NCBI RefSeq assembly: GCF_000090795.2
Contig: NW_003546314.1
Span: 130,077 to 194,076, forward strand
DNA: 64,000 bases
Direction: 5' to 3'
Source of the DNA: Amphimedon queenslandica
Lineage: Eukaryota; Porifera; Demospongiae; Haplosclerida; Niphatidae
A program made the translations under genes and the position numbers. Positions 55,101-64,000 of this stretch are shown piece after piece. Numbering within the stretch: position 1 is the first letter of the stretch; the number at the start of each line of letters is the position of its first letter. The notes under the pieces are model-generated. The model worked only from the letters and a program-made list of their open reading frames with translations, ran no database searches and was not told where the DNA came from.

Positions 55101-57447
55101 GGGTAGTGTATAAAAGAGCCCCTGTATAGCGGAACCACTCTATTCTGTATAACGGATGACATTTCACAGTTCCTCACACATTTGTAAATGTGTACAAATT
55201 CACCTCCAACAGACAAACAAGGCACAAGCAATGAGCTTTCTAATTAATATGGATCAAGAAAACGGAAGATTTTCTGGTCTGATCAGCACAAGGTAACCTC
55301 TGATTCAAGAGCACCTCCATATAAGGACATCATAGCAATGGCTAGCCCAAATGTATATCTTAGAGACGTTTGACTGTACGTACATGTACATGTACATGTA
55401 TAATTATATCGAGATATGCAATTAAACCATTATCATGCAATCATGTAACAAATTACGATCAATTATACACTCTAGTACATGTTCCAAGACATGGAGGGTC
55501 ATGCACTCTGAAAGATTAAGGCATTCCTTCGCCTCTTTCTAGACAGGTGGCAGGCAGTTAGAATCAAATTATTAGAGAGAGAGGGAGAGAGAGAGACCAC
55601 CCAAAACCAACCTCACTTTGTTGTGGAGGGCACGATCAGATAATACCCCAAGAACATGATGAGAGTGGACTGAATGTTATGTACATGTACATGTATATAT
55701 ACAATGTACATGTACATGTATATATACAATGTACATGTTCATATTAAATACCGTACAGAAGGAAATTTTGGAGGGATTAAATTTTGATGAATTGCTAAAT
55801 TTTGGTGATTGGCGAATTTTAATTTGGCGAATTTGTGGCCATGTGCCATTGAGCATGCGTATAATGGCTCAAAATGGTGAATTTTTATTTTGGCGAATGG
55901 CTATCAAAATGCCAAATTCGCCAAATTTAACTACCTCCAAAATTTCCTTCCATACGGTAGTGCATCCTTATATGATGTATAAGCTTTCTGAAAACAGTTT
56001 AAGCTAGCCTCTAATGTAATGGACACTTTAGAACAAGAAAGCTTGTCTGATATACATGTATATAGAGAAGTCTTTTAAGTGGAGGTAATTTTTAGAGTAA
56101 AGAATGTAATTTGTACACTAGGACTAGAGGTCCTCTAGAGGTCCTGTTTGTGAAACGGAGGTGTCTGTTAAATGGAGGGTGTCTGCTATAAAGAGAAGAG
56201 TCTACATTGTAAACAGTCCGTGTGTACATTGACATGTGCTAGACATGTGCACCAAGTGATAATCAATAGTGTAGGATTGATGTAAATATAGGCACATAAT
56301 TAAATCACAAAGAATTTCCCAACGCTATTGATGCTAGAGACATCATGACCTGTCCTTTATTGGACTAACCAACTGGGCAATTAGGAGAGGCAAGGCTGAG
56401 CCAGGCAACAGGAAAACCATGGCAACCACTTTAGGGATCAACTTGACCAAAGGGAAAACAGGCAAACCTTAATTATAGCTTAAGGCTAACAGCCACATCA
56501 AAGTAAGGCTAGAATAATATGATATGATGATCATTGAGATTTAATCTGCATGGTAAAAAAAAATATTTAAAAAAATGCAAAACCTTTACTTATGTGTAAC
56601 AAATACAGAGTTGAGTGTACACAATAATTATACTATGGGGAGCCATTATTCATTGCTGTATGCTGATGAGGTAAATAAAAGCACGAGAGATAAAGGGTCA
56701 AGTATTCCAGTGACTGTAAACATTGGCCCATTTTGTGTTTACTTTGCAAGTTTGCATGTCAGTCAGTCAATGATGTTGTAGTTGGCACAGAGATTAAAGG
56801 ATTTCTTAAGCATAAGTAATGGGGATTAGTACATACTGTACTACATCTTGATCAATTATAGTTAGTGTTATTGAGAGAAAATTAAAAAAAGACATTATTA
56901 GTTAATGATATTCACTATTTATTATTGTCCAATAACAAATAGAGCTGTAATGATAGCGTGAAATCAAACAACTACTAGAGATGCATTACATTAAAGGCGT
57001 CAGGAATACGCCAACACATTAAACATGTGATGGAGTGATATGATGACAAATGTCAGCTACAGTAGCAGTGAAAGAATTTATGGAACTAAAAATACAATAA
57101 AGAACTACACAAGAAATTAATTATTATAATCAAGTATTGGATAAATGGTAGTATGGTACACAACACGATATGTAAAACTGTAGCCGCTTAATACAAACGC
57201 TATCAGGTAGATACATGTACATGAATGTGGTAAAGTGGTATACATGTAGAATGATGATGATGGATTACCCACAGTAAACATGTAACATCACCACAATAAC
57301 ATGTGGTGATGTACACAACTGAGGTCATTATTGTACTGCTTAATGTACATGTACATACACATATACACATGTACATGTACTTACCTCAGAAAAGAGCCGA
57401 TCAAATCCAGCACCTGCTTTACTGTTATGATCGGATGATTCAAAAGC

Positions 57448-57518
<71 letters not shown>

Positions 57519-58435
57519 GAGAGAGAACAAACAACCTAATTAATATGATTAGCTAAAAGTCCAAAGTCTACTAGTCTACCAGCTGCACATAACCACATTA
57601 ACGACACCTTACATCCCAGCTTCCCACAGTCCTTTAGTCATGCACAGTATACAACAACACACACACACAACTAACAGTATGTAACTAATGCCCATATACA
57701 TACACACTTACACTGTACATGTACATGTGCATCCTTGACTAGTTCACACATACCACACATGACGAAGTGAGACATAATAATTACGTCTACATGCCACTTC
57801 TAAAATTATATTTTTTTAAAGTCACAAACTTGGCTCGGAACCTACGAAACTATGTACGGTACAATGACTATACGAAATAAATGAAATTATATTAAGAAAT
57901 GATTGATATGACTAGCAGAAACATTGCATAACATGTGTAACTGCATGCAAAGGGGCTGCTGACAAACACCTTTAAATGTTCTACATTCTTTTATCATTAT
58001 TGTCTTATTCAATCAATACAATGCATTTTTATTCTGACAATAAATTAAACTACGCATATATACAAGTATACATTTATTTTATTTACCATTTTATTGTTAT
58101 TAATATTATTTACTATTTTACTATGAACTTATGATTGGTAATCAGGGCAATGAATAGACTATGACAACTGACAATAATAACTTTACCATTTTAAGTAATT
58201 CTAAGTGAGTGACAATTACACATTAATTATTACAAATTTAATAAAGGACTTGCATATAATTACAGGACTGACCTGACTGCCAGAAGTTCTTGAATCTTAA
58301 ATAAGCAGAGGTCAGCCTCAGCACGGATATTTTATCAATGCTCGAGCCTTTTTGAGACCAAGGGAGTAAAGACTCCAGTTGCTTGATCTCAGAGTTCTGG
58401 TTGCTCCTCCGCTTGTATGAAGCCTTGTGGGTCAT
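42679..58435 (-). CDS. AHR: Aryl-hydrocarbon-receptor-like bHLH-PAS transcription factor
   Basis: Nine coding exons on the minus strand: 58273-58435, 57385-57446, 51549-51720, 45443-45540, 44715-44908, 44478-44581, 44180-44327 and 42679-44125, with total 2388 nt, 795 residues (eight listed segments, the last holding the whole tail). The bHLH (1-55) shows EIKQLESLLP and DKISVLRLTSAYLRFKNFW, matching AHR's LASLLP and DKLSVLRLSVSYLRAKSFF. PAS-A starts at residue 76 (ALDGFLLILSSDSEIVFVSE, VGLSQQEVIGLSIYEL). PAS-B (about 213-313) includes FFHPADNRRSIHCL and HTGEWVWVQIEGLVRYE. The tail of about 480 residues is rich in Tyr, Ser and Pro and has an octapeptide repeat. AHR proteins sense ligands through PAS-B and pair with ARNT. 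Ligand binding here is untested. A strong acceptor just above the ATG implies a 5' exon, perhaps with more basic residues. Two introns exceed 5.5 kb. Confidence 0.86.
43245..43340 (-). repeat. 24-bp tandem repeat coding for YSPSTMPA
   Basis: About four copies of a 24-bp unit (plus strand GGTGAATAAGCAGGCATAGT...) code for tandem AYSPSTMP octapeptides in the tail of the AHR-like protein. Looser versions (AYSPSNM, AYSPSHA, AYSSSSV) flank them. Confidence 0.9.
44583..44674. repeat. GA-rich tract, polypyrimidine tract on the minus strand
   Basis: Roughly 90 bp of GAGAG/GGGAG sequence abut the acceptor of the AHR-like exon 44478-44581; on the coding strand they are CT-rich. Confidence 0.85.
45541..45712. 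repeat. GA-rich tract, polypyrimidine tract on the minus strand
   Basis: About 170 bp of GAGAGAGG-type repeat lie directly upstream, on the coding strand, of the AHR-like exon 45443-45540. Confidence 0.88.
46090..46152. repeat. (AAT)n microsatellite
   Basis: A run of about 20 AAT units with one interruption, inside the 6-kb intron of the AHR-like gene. Confidence 0.92.
46251..46645. mobile_element. 395-bp foldback element with 68-70-bp inverted ends and 7-bp duplication
   Basis: The left arm starts CAAGAGTAGATGATAGTTAG and runs 70 bp to GCGTAGAACT; the right arm (46578-46645) is its reverse complement apart from a 2-bp indel. Both sides carry GTATACT (46244-46250 and 46646-46652), a perfect 7-bp target duplication. 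The middle of about 257 bp has no open frame of note. Near-identity of the arms suggests recent movement. The superfamily is not assigned. It lies in an intron of the AHR-like gene. Confidence 0.88.
46653..47819. other. Intron of the AHR-like gene, no gene seen
   Basis: Contains a GGGA/GAGA-rich tract at 47337-47428 followed by a short piece with the satellite core (GTAGATGTGTATCAAAAAGAAT). No exon-like segment was found. Confidence 0.5.
47820..48055 (-). CDS. Possible isolated terminal exon of a membrane protein
   Basis: On the minus strand an AAAG acceptor at 48056 opens a frame of 77 residues ending in TAA at 47820-47822. It codes a hydrophobic stretch (VVLLSALAGLILLSTNWMWF) followed by a basic, proline-containing tail (PFTYPPSRRKDC). 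Residue composition looks like protein, not simple repeat. It lies in the intron between AHR-like exons at 45443-45540 and 51549-51720 and its entry phase would match that upstream exon, so an alternative last exon is possible; a nested gene or an exon fossil is equally possible. No upstream partner exon was found. Confidence 0.35.
48334..48474. repeat. 50-bp tandem duplication inside imperfect inverted ends
   Basis: Two adjacent copies of a 50-bp unit containing GGGGCTACACTCTCATCTTA lie between GTTGGGGTGATCTGGGG and its near reverse complement CCCCAGTGATCCCCAAC. This is a small mobile-element-like structure in the AHR-like intron. Confidence 0.7.
48475..51316. other. Intron of the AHR-like gene, no gene seen
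   Basis: AT-rich, with clusters of TACATGTACATG (48993, 49054, 49073, 50577, 50846, 50901) and a short (CA)n run at 51073. No exon-like segment or full element was identified. Confidence 0.5.
51317..51530. mobile_element. Foldback element, second copy of the 21535-21740 family
   Basis: Its left end TACCATATACACTGGTTTAT and interior (AAAATTCTGCAT, GCCACGTGG, CTTAGAAATGCAAGATTC) match the copy at 21535-21740. The right end AAACAAACGGGTATACAG lies only about 12 bp from the splice donor of the PAS-A exon of the AHR-like gene. Confidence 0.72.
51755..51974. mobile_element. Foldback element, TACCGTACAG family
   Basis: TACCGTACAGCTGGTTAATT with TTTTGCGGAGAAAAATTTTGCG at the left pairs with CGCAAATATTTCCAGCAATACGGTA at the right. 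It starts 35 bp from the PAS-A exon on the side opposite to the 51317-51530 element. Confidence 0.72.
52080..54370. repeat. 177-bp satellite array, second locus
   Basis: The same unit as at 16090-17900, with landmark positions 52172, 52524, 52857, 53034, 53213, 53390, 53568, 53742, and decayed copies to 54370. Between 52857 and 53568 two unit types alternate (GATGTATATT with TTCCGAAAAATATT; GATACATATT with TTCCGACAAATATT), again a dimer of about 355 bp. It occupies the 5.7-kb intron of the AHR-like gene. Confidence 0.92.
54463..54647. mobile_element. Foldback element, second copy of the GTGCCTTTTT family
   Basis: The ends AGGGTGCCTTTTTCAAGGGC and its reverse complement at 54628-54647 match the element at 18414-18603, as does the inner TATAAATTTAGCG / GCAAAATATATAG pairing. 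Confidence 0.75.
55749..55959. mobile_element. Foldback element, TACCGTACAGAAGGAAATTT family
   Basis: TACCGTACAGAAGGAAATTT followed by TGGAGG pairs with CCTCCAAAATTTCCTTCCATACGGTA at the right end; inner AATTTTGGTGATTGGCGAATTT also pairs with the right half. It lies in the 5.7-kb intron of the AHR-like gene. Confidence 0.78.
55960..57384. other. Rest of the 5.7-kb AHR-like intron, no gene seen
   Basis: AT-rich sequence without exon-like segments or complete elements; TACATG words cluster near its end (57211, 57344, 57368). Confidence 0.5.
57447..57528. repeat. (GA)n microsatellite next to an AHR-like splice acceptor
   Basis: About 40 GA units; on the coding strand this is a (CT)n tract that ends in CTTAG directly before the exon 57385-57446. 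Confidence 0.92.
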
Positions 58436-58747
58436 CTTACCCTCAGCACTAGAGCTGAATAAAGAGAGAGAGGAAGAAAAGAAGGCTTACCTTTGTATGC
58501 TTACTACCGGCATGATTAAAAAACTAAAAAAGAGTTAGAGTACAAGACACAAGGAGATCACAATATCTAAAAGTGTGTATTGCTGACGAGACTAGGCTCT
58601 ATGATTTAACTGTCACGTGACCAAAACTATATCCTCCCACGCATCTCCAGCCACACCTATCAAATGTATAATTAACGAGCCACACCCTCTGGATCGGTCC
58701 ATATGCTCTTGATCTTCCGAGTTCTCAGTTCTGTGCTGCTGCTGAAG
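58436..58747. promoter_or_regulatory. Divergent region between the AHR-like gene and the sterol reductase gene
   Basis: The two start codons lie 312 bp apart and point away from each other. A pyrimidine tract with acceptor just above 58435 on the minus strand means part of this is an AHR-like intron, so its first exon must be very close to, or overlap, the reductase 5' end. GTCACGTGAC at 58612-58621 is a palindromic E-box (CACGTG). Shared regulation is inference. Confidence 0.45.
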
Positions 58748-59655
58748 ATGGAGAGGTCAACCAGAACAACTGCAGTGAAAAATGGCTACAGCAAAGCAGC
58801 CAATGGCAAGCCCCCAGCAGCCTCAGAGGAGAAGGTATCCTACATGAGCGCATACCCGGGCCTTATGGTGTCGCCTCTTCTGCTCCTCTGCCCCATATTC
58901 GGAGTTCTTTTTGTGTATATCATAGTCGAGCTGGATGGAGGGCTCCAGCAGCTGCTAAACCAAAGTGGAGCCCTCCACAAAATAATTGCAGACCATATCC
59001 TCGGCTCAAAGACATCATGGGCCATCATAGGCTCATTTGCTGCTTTCCAATTAGTTTTGATGCGAGTCCTACCAGGAAAGATAGTGGATGGGCCACTAAC
59101 ACCAAAAGGGAACACACCAAAATACAAAGCCAACGGAATGCTAGCGTTCATTGTCACACTACTGGTATTTTGCAGTCTGGCCTTCACAGGCCTAATCAAT
59201 CCAGCCATAGTCTATGATAACTTCATAGACATAATTGGTGGTTTGACACTATTCAGCATAGTATTTGTGCTAATTCTGTACATCAAGGGATCCATTGCTC
59301 CCTCTTCAACAGACAACAGTGTCAGTGGGAACTTCATGTTTGACTATTTCTGGGGGACTGAGCTCTATCCTCGTATTCTTGGCTGGGATGTAAAGATGTT
59401 CACGAACTGTCGGTTTGGATTGATGGGATGGGCTGTCCTAATCCTCTGCTATGCATTCAAGCAATACAGTGTCTACGGGTTTGTGAGTGACAGCATGATT
59501 GTATCAGTTGGTATACAACTAGTGTATATTGCCAAGTTTTTTCAGTGGGAGATGGGATACATGAAATCACTGGACATCATGCATGATCGAGCTGGATTCT
59601 ATATTGTAAGTAACTGTATGATTTTTATAAAATTTATCCTTCATGACATTATCAG

Positions 59656-59732
<77 letters not shown>

Positions 59733-60973
59733 GTTCTATGTGAAATACTTTATTAAATGAAAATTATGTTCACAGTCTGTAAGTGACTGTTGTATTGAGC
59801 TTATTTGGGGAAAATTTATTGTATTCATATCTGCTACATCCACTACTGACATTATGTGTTTTGGCATCGCTAGGATAAATACTGTTTGTGTACATATATC
59901 ACTGCCAGTATGTTGTTGCTTATGTAATAAATTGCTCTCTGTTATCTTTATCATTTGGCAGTAAACACTGAGTGATTAAATACAGTGTGATAGTTTATCA
60001 ATAACTGCATTAGTTGAATGATTATACAAAGGTATTGGAAATAAAAGTCTAGTCACTAATTAGTAATAAACCTCATTTGCAGTATATTTATGGCTGCATT
60101 TTCACACTTCTGATATAGATCTAGATTAGATTTTGACAGAAATTTGAGCCCTGGGTCCATAAATTCAGTGAAAAGAAAAACTTTACCATTGTTTGCACAA
60201 AAAATATCAGATATGAAAACAAAGCTGAAATAACTAATAATAATAATAATAATATACATGTATTCTTCGGACAGTATGGCTAAAAGGAATGTGGCTTAAT
60301 TAAAGTGTGGTTTAAAATGAGAGATATGACACCTGTGACAATAACTGATATTCATAGCATGCATCATGCCATTTATGTTACATAATGTGACATTATTACA
60401 AACTATTTTCTGCTTCTCCCCTTCCCCCCCCCCTCTCTCTCTCTCCTTTTCTCTTTCCAATAGTGTTGGGGATGTCTTGTTTGGGTTCCTTCAGTATACA
60501 CTTCACAGTCTCTCTATCTCGTTAAGCATCCTAACGAACTGGGGCTCCCCCTTGCCTCCCTCATCCTAATAGCTGGTATCCTATCAGTCCTCATCAACTA
60601 TCAGGCCGACTATCAACGCGAGCTAACAAGAAACACAAACGGGAACTGCCTCATTTGGGGCCAGCGACCGAAACTAATACAAGCCACTTATCAGACAAAA
60701 ACAGGCGAAACTAAAAAGAGCTTGCTGCTATTATCCGGCTGGTGGGGAGTAGCACGCCATTTTCATTACCTACCTGAGCTTGGAACTGCTTTCCTGTGGA
60801 GCGTACCAGCTCTTTTTGATAATCCTTTGCCTTATTTCTATTTTGTTTTTCTCACCATATTGCTAGTACACAGGTCAATGCGTGATGATGAGAGATGCAA
60901 GGAGAAGTATGGAGACTATTGGAGTGCCTACTGTAAGGAAGTGCCTTATAAGATAATACCATATGTCTTCTAG
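58748..60973 (+). CDS. DHCR7: 7-dehydrocholesterol-reductase-like sterol reductase
   Basis: Two exons, 58748-59605 and 60464-60973, give 1368 nt and 455 residues (human DHCR7 has 475). The protein is polytopic. Family marks are GPLTPKGNTPKYKANG, GNFMFDYFWGTELYPRI, FTNCRFG, SLYLVKHP, CLIWGQRPK, SGWWGVARHFHY, LPYFYFVFLTILLVHRSMRD and VPYKIIPYVF at the end. GVARHFHY and the CLxWVPxxYTxQ segment favour DHCR7 over the sterol C14 reductases (LBR, TM7SF2), which read GFVRHPNY. The enzyme reduces the C7-C8 double bond of sterols with NADPH in the ER membrane, the last step to cholesterol-type sterols. An in-frame ATG at 58703 would add 15 residues; I prefer 58748 because those extra residues are hydrophobic and unlike the family. 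Neighbour: divergent AHR-like gene. Confidence 0.92.
59658..59730. repeat. (GT)n microsatellite
   Basis: A pure GT run of about 36 units in the single intron of the sterol reductase gene, about 50 bp past the splice donor. Confidence 0.95.
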
Positions 60974-61077
60974 AGGGAGTGTAGGAGGAGGGTAGATAGT
61001 ACTAGTGAATTATTTAAACTTTTAGTTTTTAAAGTTCAAGTTAGCTTTTCACTATAGTTATCGTTAATATGCTATTA

Positions 61078-61126
<49 letters not shown>

Positions 61127-62776
61127 GCTATTATTTATTAATGTTGTTGTAATTAATATTGTTTATTTTACTAATAATGTATTTCTTAGAATTAAGAATT
61201 TTAACACTCAATTCCTGCTAATAGACACACTATTATAAAGATGAAAGGTGAATTATGACAAGAGTCCTTTGTAAAATAATATATTTATTACCTGAGCAAT
61301 TTGTGATCAGAATCAGCTTAAACTTGACGTAGCATAGTTAGCAAGATGGCATGATATTATTAATTTTATATCGGCACAACTGAATATTATTAATAATTAT
61401 TCACAACATAAAGCATTAATTATTTTTACAAATTTTACAAAATAAGCTATTGATTTTCACAGTATACATGTATACTCGCAAGCCAAAGCAAAACTCAAAA
61501 TCTAAGAGTTGAAGGTCTATATGCACATGAAAGTGATTAGATGATGAAGGAGCCCACAACTAATCAGTTTTAAAAGATAAATTAATAATAAATTAATAAT
61601 CATCATGGCACATGGCACTAAAGGGGTCATATTTCACTGAAAATAAATTTTGTTTTTATTAAAAATTTTTGAACAAATCTGCAAAATTTTATACCAACAA
61701 AAATACAAAATAAACCCCCCAAACGGTATCATGATTATTATTGACATTATCAATAATAATTATGATAATACTGTACTATGATAATTATACACACTCCAAT
61801 AATAACAGCAAAAATAAATAATAATATAATAATAATAATATGTTGCAATTTTGTCAGAACCACAAAGCAATTTTAAAGCCAAGTACTAAATTTATTGGCA
61901 ATAAAATATATTTTTTAAAATTGTCTGAAATGAATAGGTTAGCAGTATAATTTTGTTGGCTAATTTATGTAACGCTGGAAAAAGTGTAGTTTACTTTTTG
62001 AAAATTATTAATCCCCAAAATTTTTTGTTACATACCTTAAGGAGACAATTATTAGCATGTACACATACTTATATTAGCAATTTTCATGATACTGAGATTT
62101 GGCTGGTATTTAATTTAGCATTTTGATCATTTAGCTATTAATAATTTAAACAGAAGTTAAAGTTAGTGCAACCTTAATTTTGTCGGTCAAAAATTTTGTC
62201 AAAATCTTAATTTCTTGTTAAAATTAATTTTTGCTAATAAAATTTTCGTCACTTTTGTTATTAGTCCGCATACTACCCACACGGAACAAAAATTTTGTTG
62301 GTTAAAATTTTCGTCAAACAAAAATACCAGACAAATTTGACAAAAGTTTTGACCGACAAAAATTTGGAGCTATACGGTAACCTCTGTAAGGATTGCCTGC
62401 TCAAGAGACAAATTTCCCAAATAATACTTGCACCGATAAACGATCTTTAGGTATTTTAATAATCTGGAATGGTTATTTTAAATGCGATAACAATTAAATT
62501 AAAAACCAGATAATAATTAAAACTCATCTATGTTTGTTAGTTTTTGCTAGTCATGTTTGCATTGTTGACGATGAAGAGTTTGGCAGTTCTGGAGCCGAGT
62601 TTTCTCTATTGGCTTGATCACGTGATAAATGGGTGTGCCCATTCCTCCGAGATGACTCGAATATCTGAAGGCAAGTACCTCGTCTCATTTGCTTAGCTAA
62701 AGAAGAAAAAATAAAGAAAAAAATGAAGTGCTACAATCATTGGAATCAGATATGAGGGTAATTACATGTACATGTA
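60974..62776. other. Spacer downstream of the sterol reductase, repeats only
   Basis: A (TTA)n microsatellite lies at 61079-61126. From 62173 to 62386 TTTTGTCGGTCAAAA and TTTTGACCGACAAAA face each other, with a right end GCTATACGGTA, another foldback element. No coding segment was recognised. Confidence 0.6.
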
Positions 62777-62982
62777 ATACCGTATAGCGGGAAATTTTCG
62801 AGGATAACAAATTTCGCGAATTTCACGGATTTTTTCGCGAAATTAAAATTTCTTGAAAATCAATTTAATACGATACAAGATGGGAGATTAGTGGAAATTC
62901 ACAAAAATTAATTCCGCGAACTTCCGGATACGGGTCATTCGCGAAATTTATTATCCTCGAAAAAACCCGCTGCTATACAGTA
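62777..62982. mobile_element. Foldback element, TACCGTATAGCGGGAAATTT family
   Basis: TACCGTATAGCGGGAAATTT with CGAGGATAAC at the left pairs with TTATCCTCGAAAAAACCCGC and TATACAGTA at the right; inner TTTCGCGAATTTC also pairs. No coding capacity. Confidence 0.78.
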
Positions 62983-62989
62983 TACGTGT

Positions 62990-64000
62990 AAATGTATATT
63001 AAAAAGTACATCAAACATTTTAGTGCAGTTTTGAAGAAAATTTAAAAACTTTTCTCATTTTTAATGACATTTGATTGCAAGTCCAGTACAGGGACTTTGT
63101 TTGATTTTGAAACACTTTTAGATAAATTGATAAGAAATCTAATTTTGATCGGAATCTGCTCAAACTTACCACACAACATAAGAACATCAATATGTATCAA
63201 GAAAAAATATATAAATGGAGAAATCTCTCTTTTTCAATTTTGGTAAAATCTGGCCCAAGACCCTGTACTGTACAGAGACTTTTGCCTGAGTTTTGAACAA
63301 CTTTAAAAATTAATTTAAAAATCCAATTTTGATTGGAATGAGTTCAAAATTTCTACGCAAAATAAGTACATGCATATGTATCAGGAAAAAACATTTCAAA
63401 AGAGATTTCTCTCCATTTCAATTTTTGCAAAATCTGGCCCGAGACCCTATACCATAGTACTGGGATTTTCATCAAATTTTTGAGCAACTTTTAAAAATCT
63501 TTTAATTAGAATCCACTCAAACTTTCTACACAATATAAGTACATGTATATGTATCAGAAAAAATTACAAAACTTGTGAATTCAGTCCTTTTTAATTTTGG
63601 CAAAAACTGGCCCAAGATCCTGTACTATAGTACAGGGACTTTGGCCTGATTTTGGAGCTACATAAAAAATTCACAAAAATACAATTTTGATCAAAATCAG
63701 CTTAAACTTTCCACAAAACATACATGTACAGTGTACATGTAAATGTATATGTACCAGAAAAAAATATAAACATAAAAAATTCCCCAAGCCATTAAGCTAA
63801 AGATCCTCTACTATAGGACTTTAGTCTGATTTTGAAATTTTTATAAAAAATCTATTTTAATTGAAATTAGCTCCAAATTAATACATAACATAAGGACATG
63901 TATGTGTATCAGAAAAATTATAAAAATGGAGAATTCTTTTGGGAGCCATTATTCATGAAATACCCTGTACTACATGTACATGTACATGTATTTGGGCAAA
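62990..64000. repeat. Tandem diverged repeats with CCTGTACTATAGTACAGG palindrome
   Basis: Four or five units of about 180-200 bp run to the window end. Each has an ACATAAGTACATGTATATGT / TATCAGAAAAAA core and, about 60 bp on, a palindrome such as CCTGTACTATAGTACAGG (63619) or CCCTATACCATAGTACTGGG. The family also occurs at 2100-2480, 27730-28100 and 36600-37340. Confidence 0.85.

Noticed and set aside
56575-56781. Open frame of 68 codons in the AHR-like intron
   Set aside because: No splice context, no family resemblance and ordinary AT-rich composition.
57303-57534. Arg-Glu and Leu-Ser repeat frames
   Set aside because: Both strands of a (GA)n microsatellite; only the exon 57385-57446 is coding.

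Overview
The window is nuclear DNA of an early-branching animal. Dense intron-rich genes, short GT-AG introns, AT-rich spacers full of small foldback elements, and metazoan families (calcium-binding EGF, IRS-type PTB, class I bHLH-PAS) point to a demosponge; the style fits Amphimedon queenslandica. That species call is inference. All exon models were built by hand from splice motifs and reading frame. Nine models close without a break: eight sum to a multiple of three, and the 5'-truncated EGF gene stays in one frame. The tenth does not close.

Layout. 1-1496 (+): 3' end of an EGF-repeat membrane receptor. 1786-4511 (-) and 5223-8606 (-): two tandem equilibrative nucleoside transporters; the second carries one extra base in one exon. 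8978-12485 (+): a six-pass membrane protein of unknown family, divergent from the second transporter. 12762-28361 (+): a 29-exon extended-synaptotagmin-like tether (membrane anchor, SMP domain, C2 domains). 28860-32610 (+): a HIF/SIM-type bHLH-PAS factor. 32866-36103 (+): a PH + PTB docking protein of DOK/IRS type. 37706-42309 (+): a second bHLH-PAS factor. 42679-58435 (-): a third, most like the aryl hydrocarbon receptor, convergent with the second. 58748-60973 (+): a 7-dehydrocholesterol-reductase-like enzyme divergent from the receptor gene. 60974-64000 holds repeats only.

The main biological point is the cluster of three bHLH-PAS genes within 30 kb. They share a 148-nt PAS-B exon and other exon lengths and phases, so they look like old tandem duplicates, with a tyrosine-kinase docking protein between two of them. 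A possible new sensory or transcriptional locus would be here, but the sequence shows only the gene cluster; a working link between the genes is not shown.

Non-coding content is rich: a 177-bp satellite with dimeric higher-order structure inside introns of two genes, a second dispersed repeat family that shares its core, several families of foldback (MITE-like) elements, a 395-bp foldback element with a perfect 7-bp target duplication, long microsatellites serving as polypyrimidine tracts, and a great excess of the palindromic hexamer TACATG in tandem.
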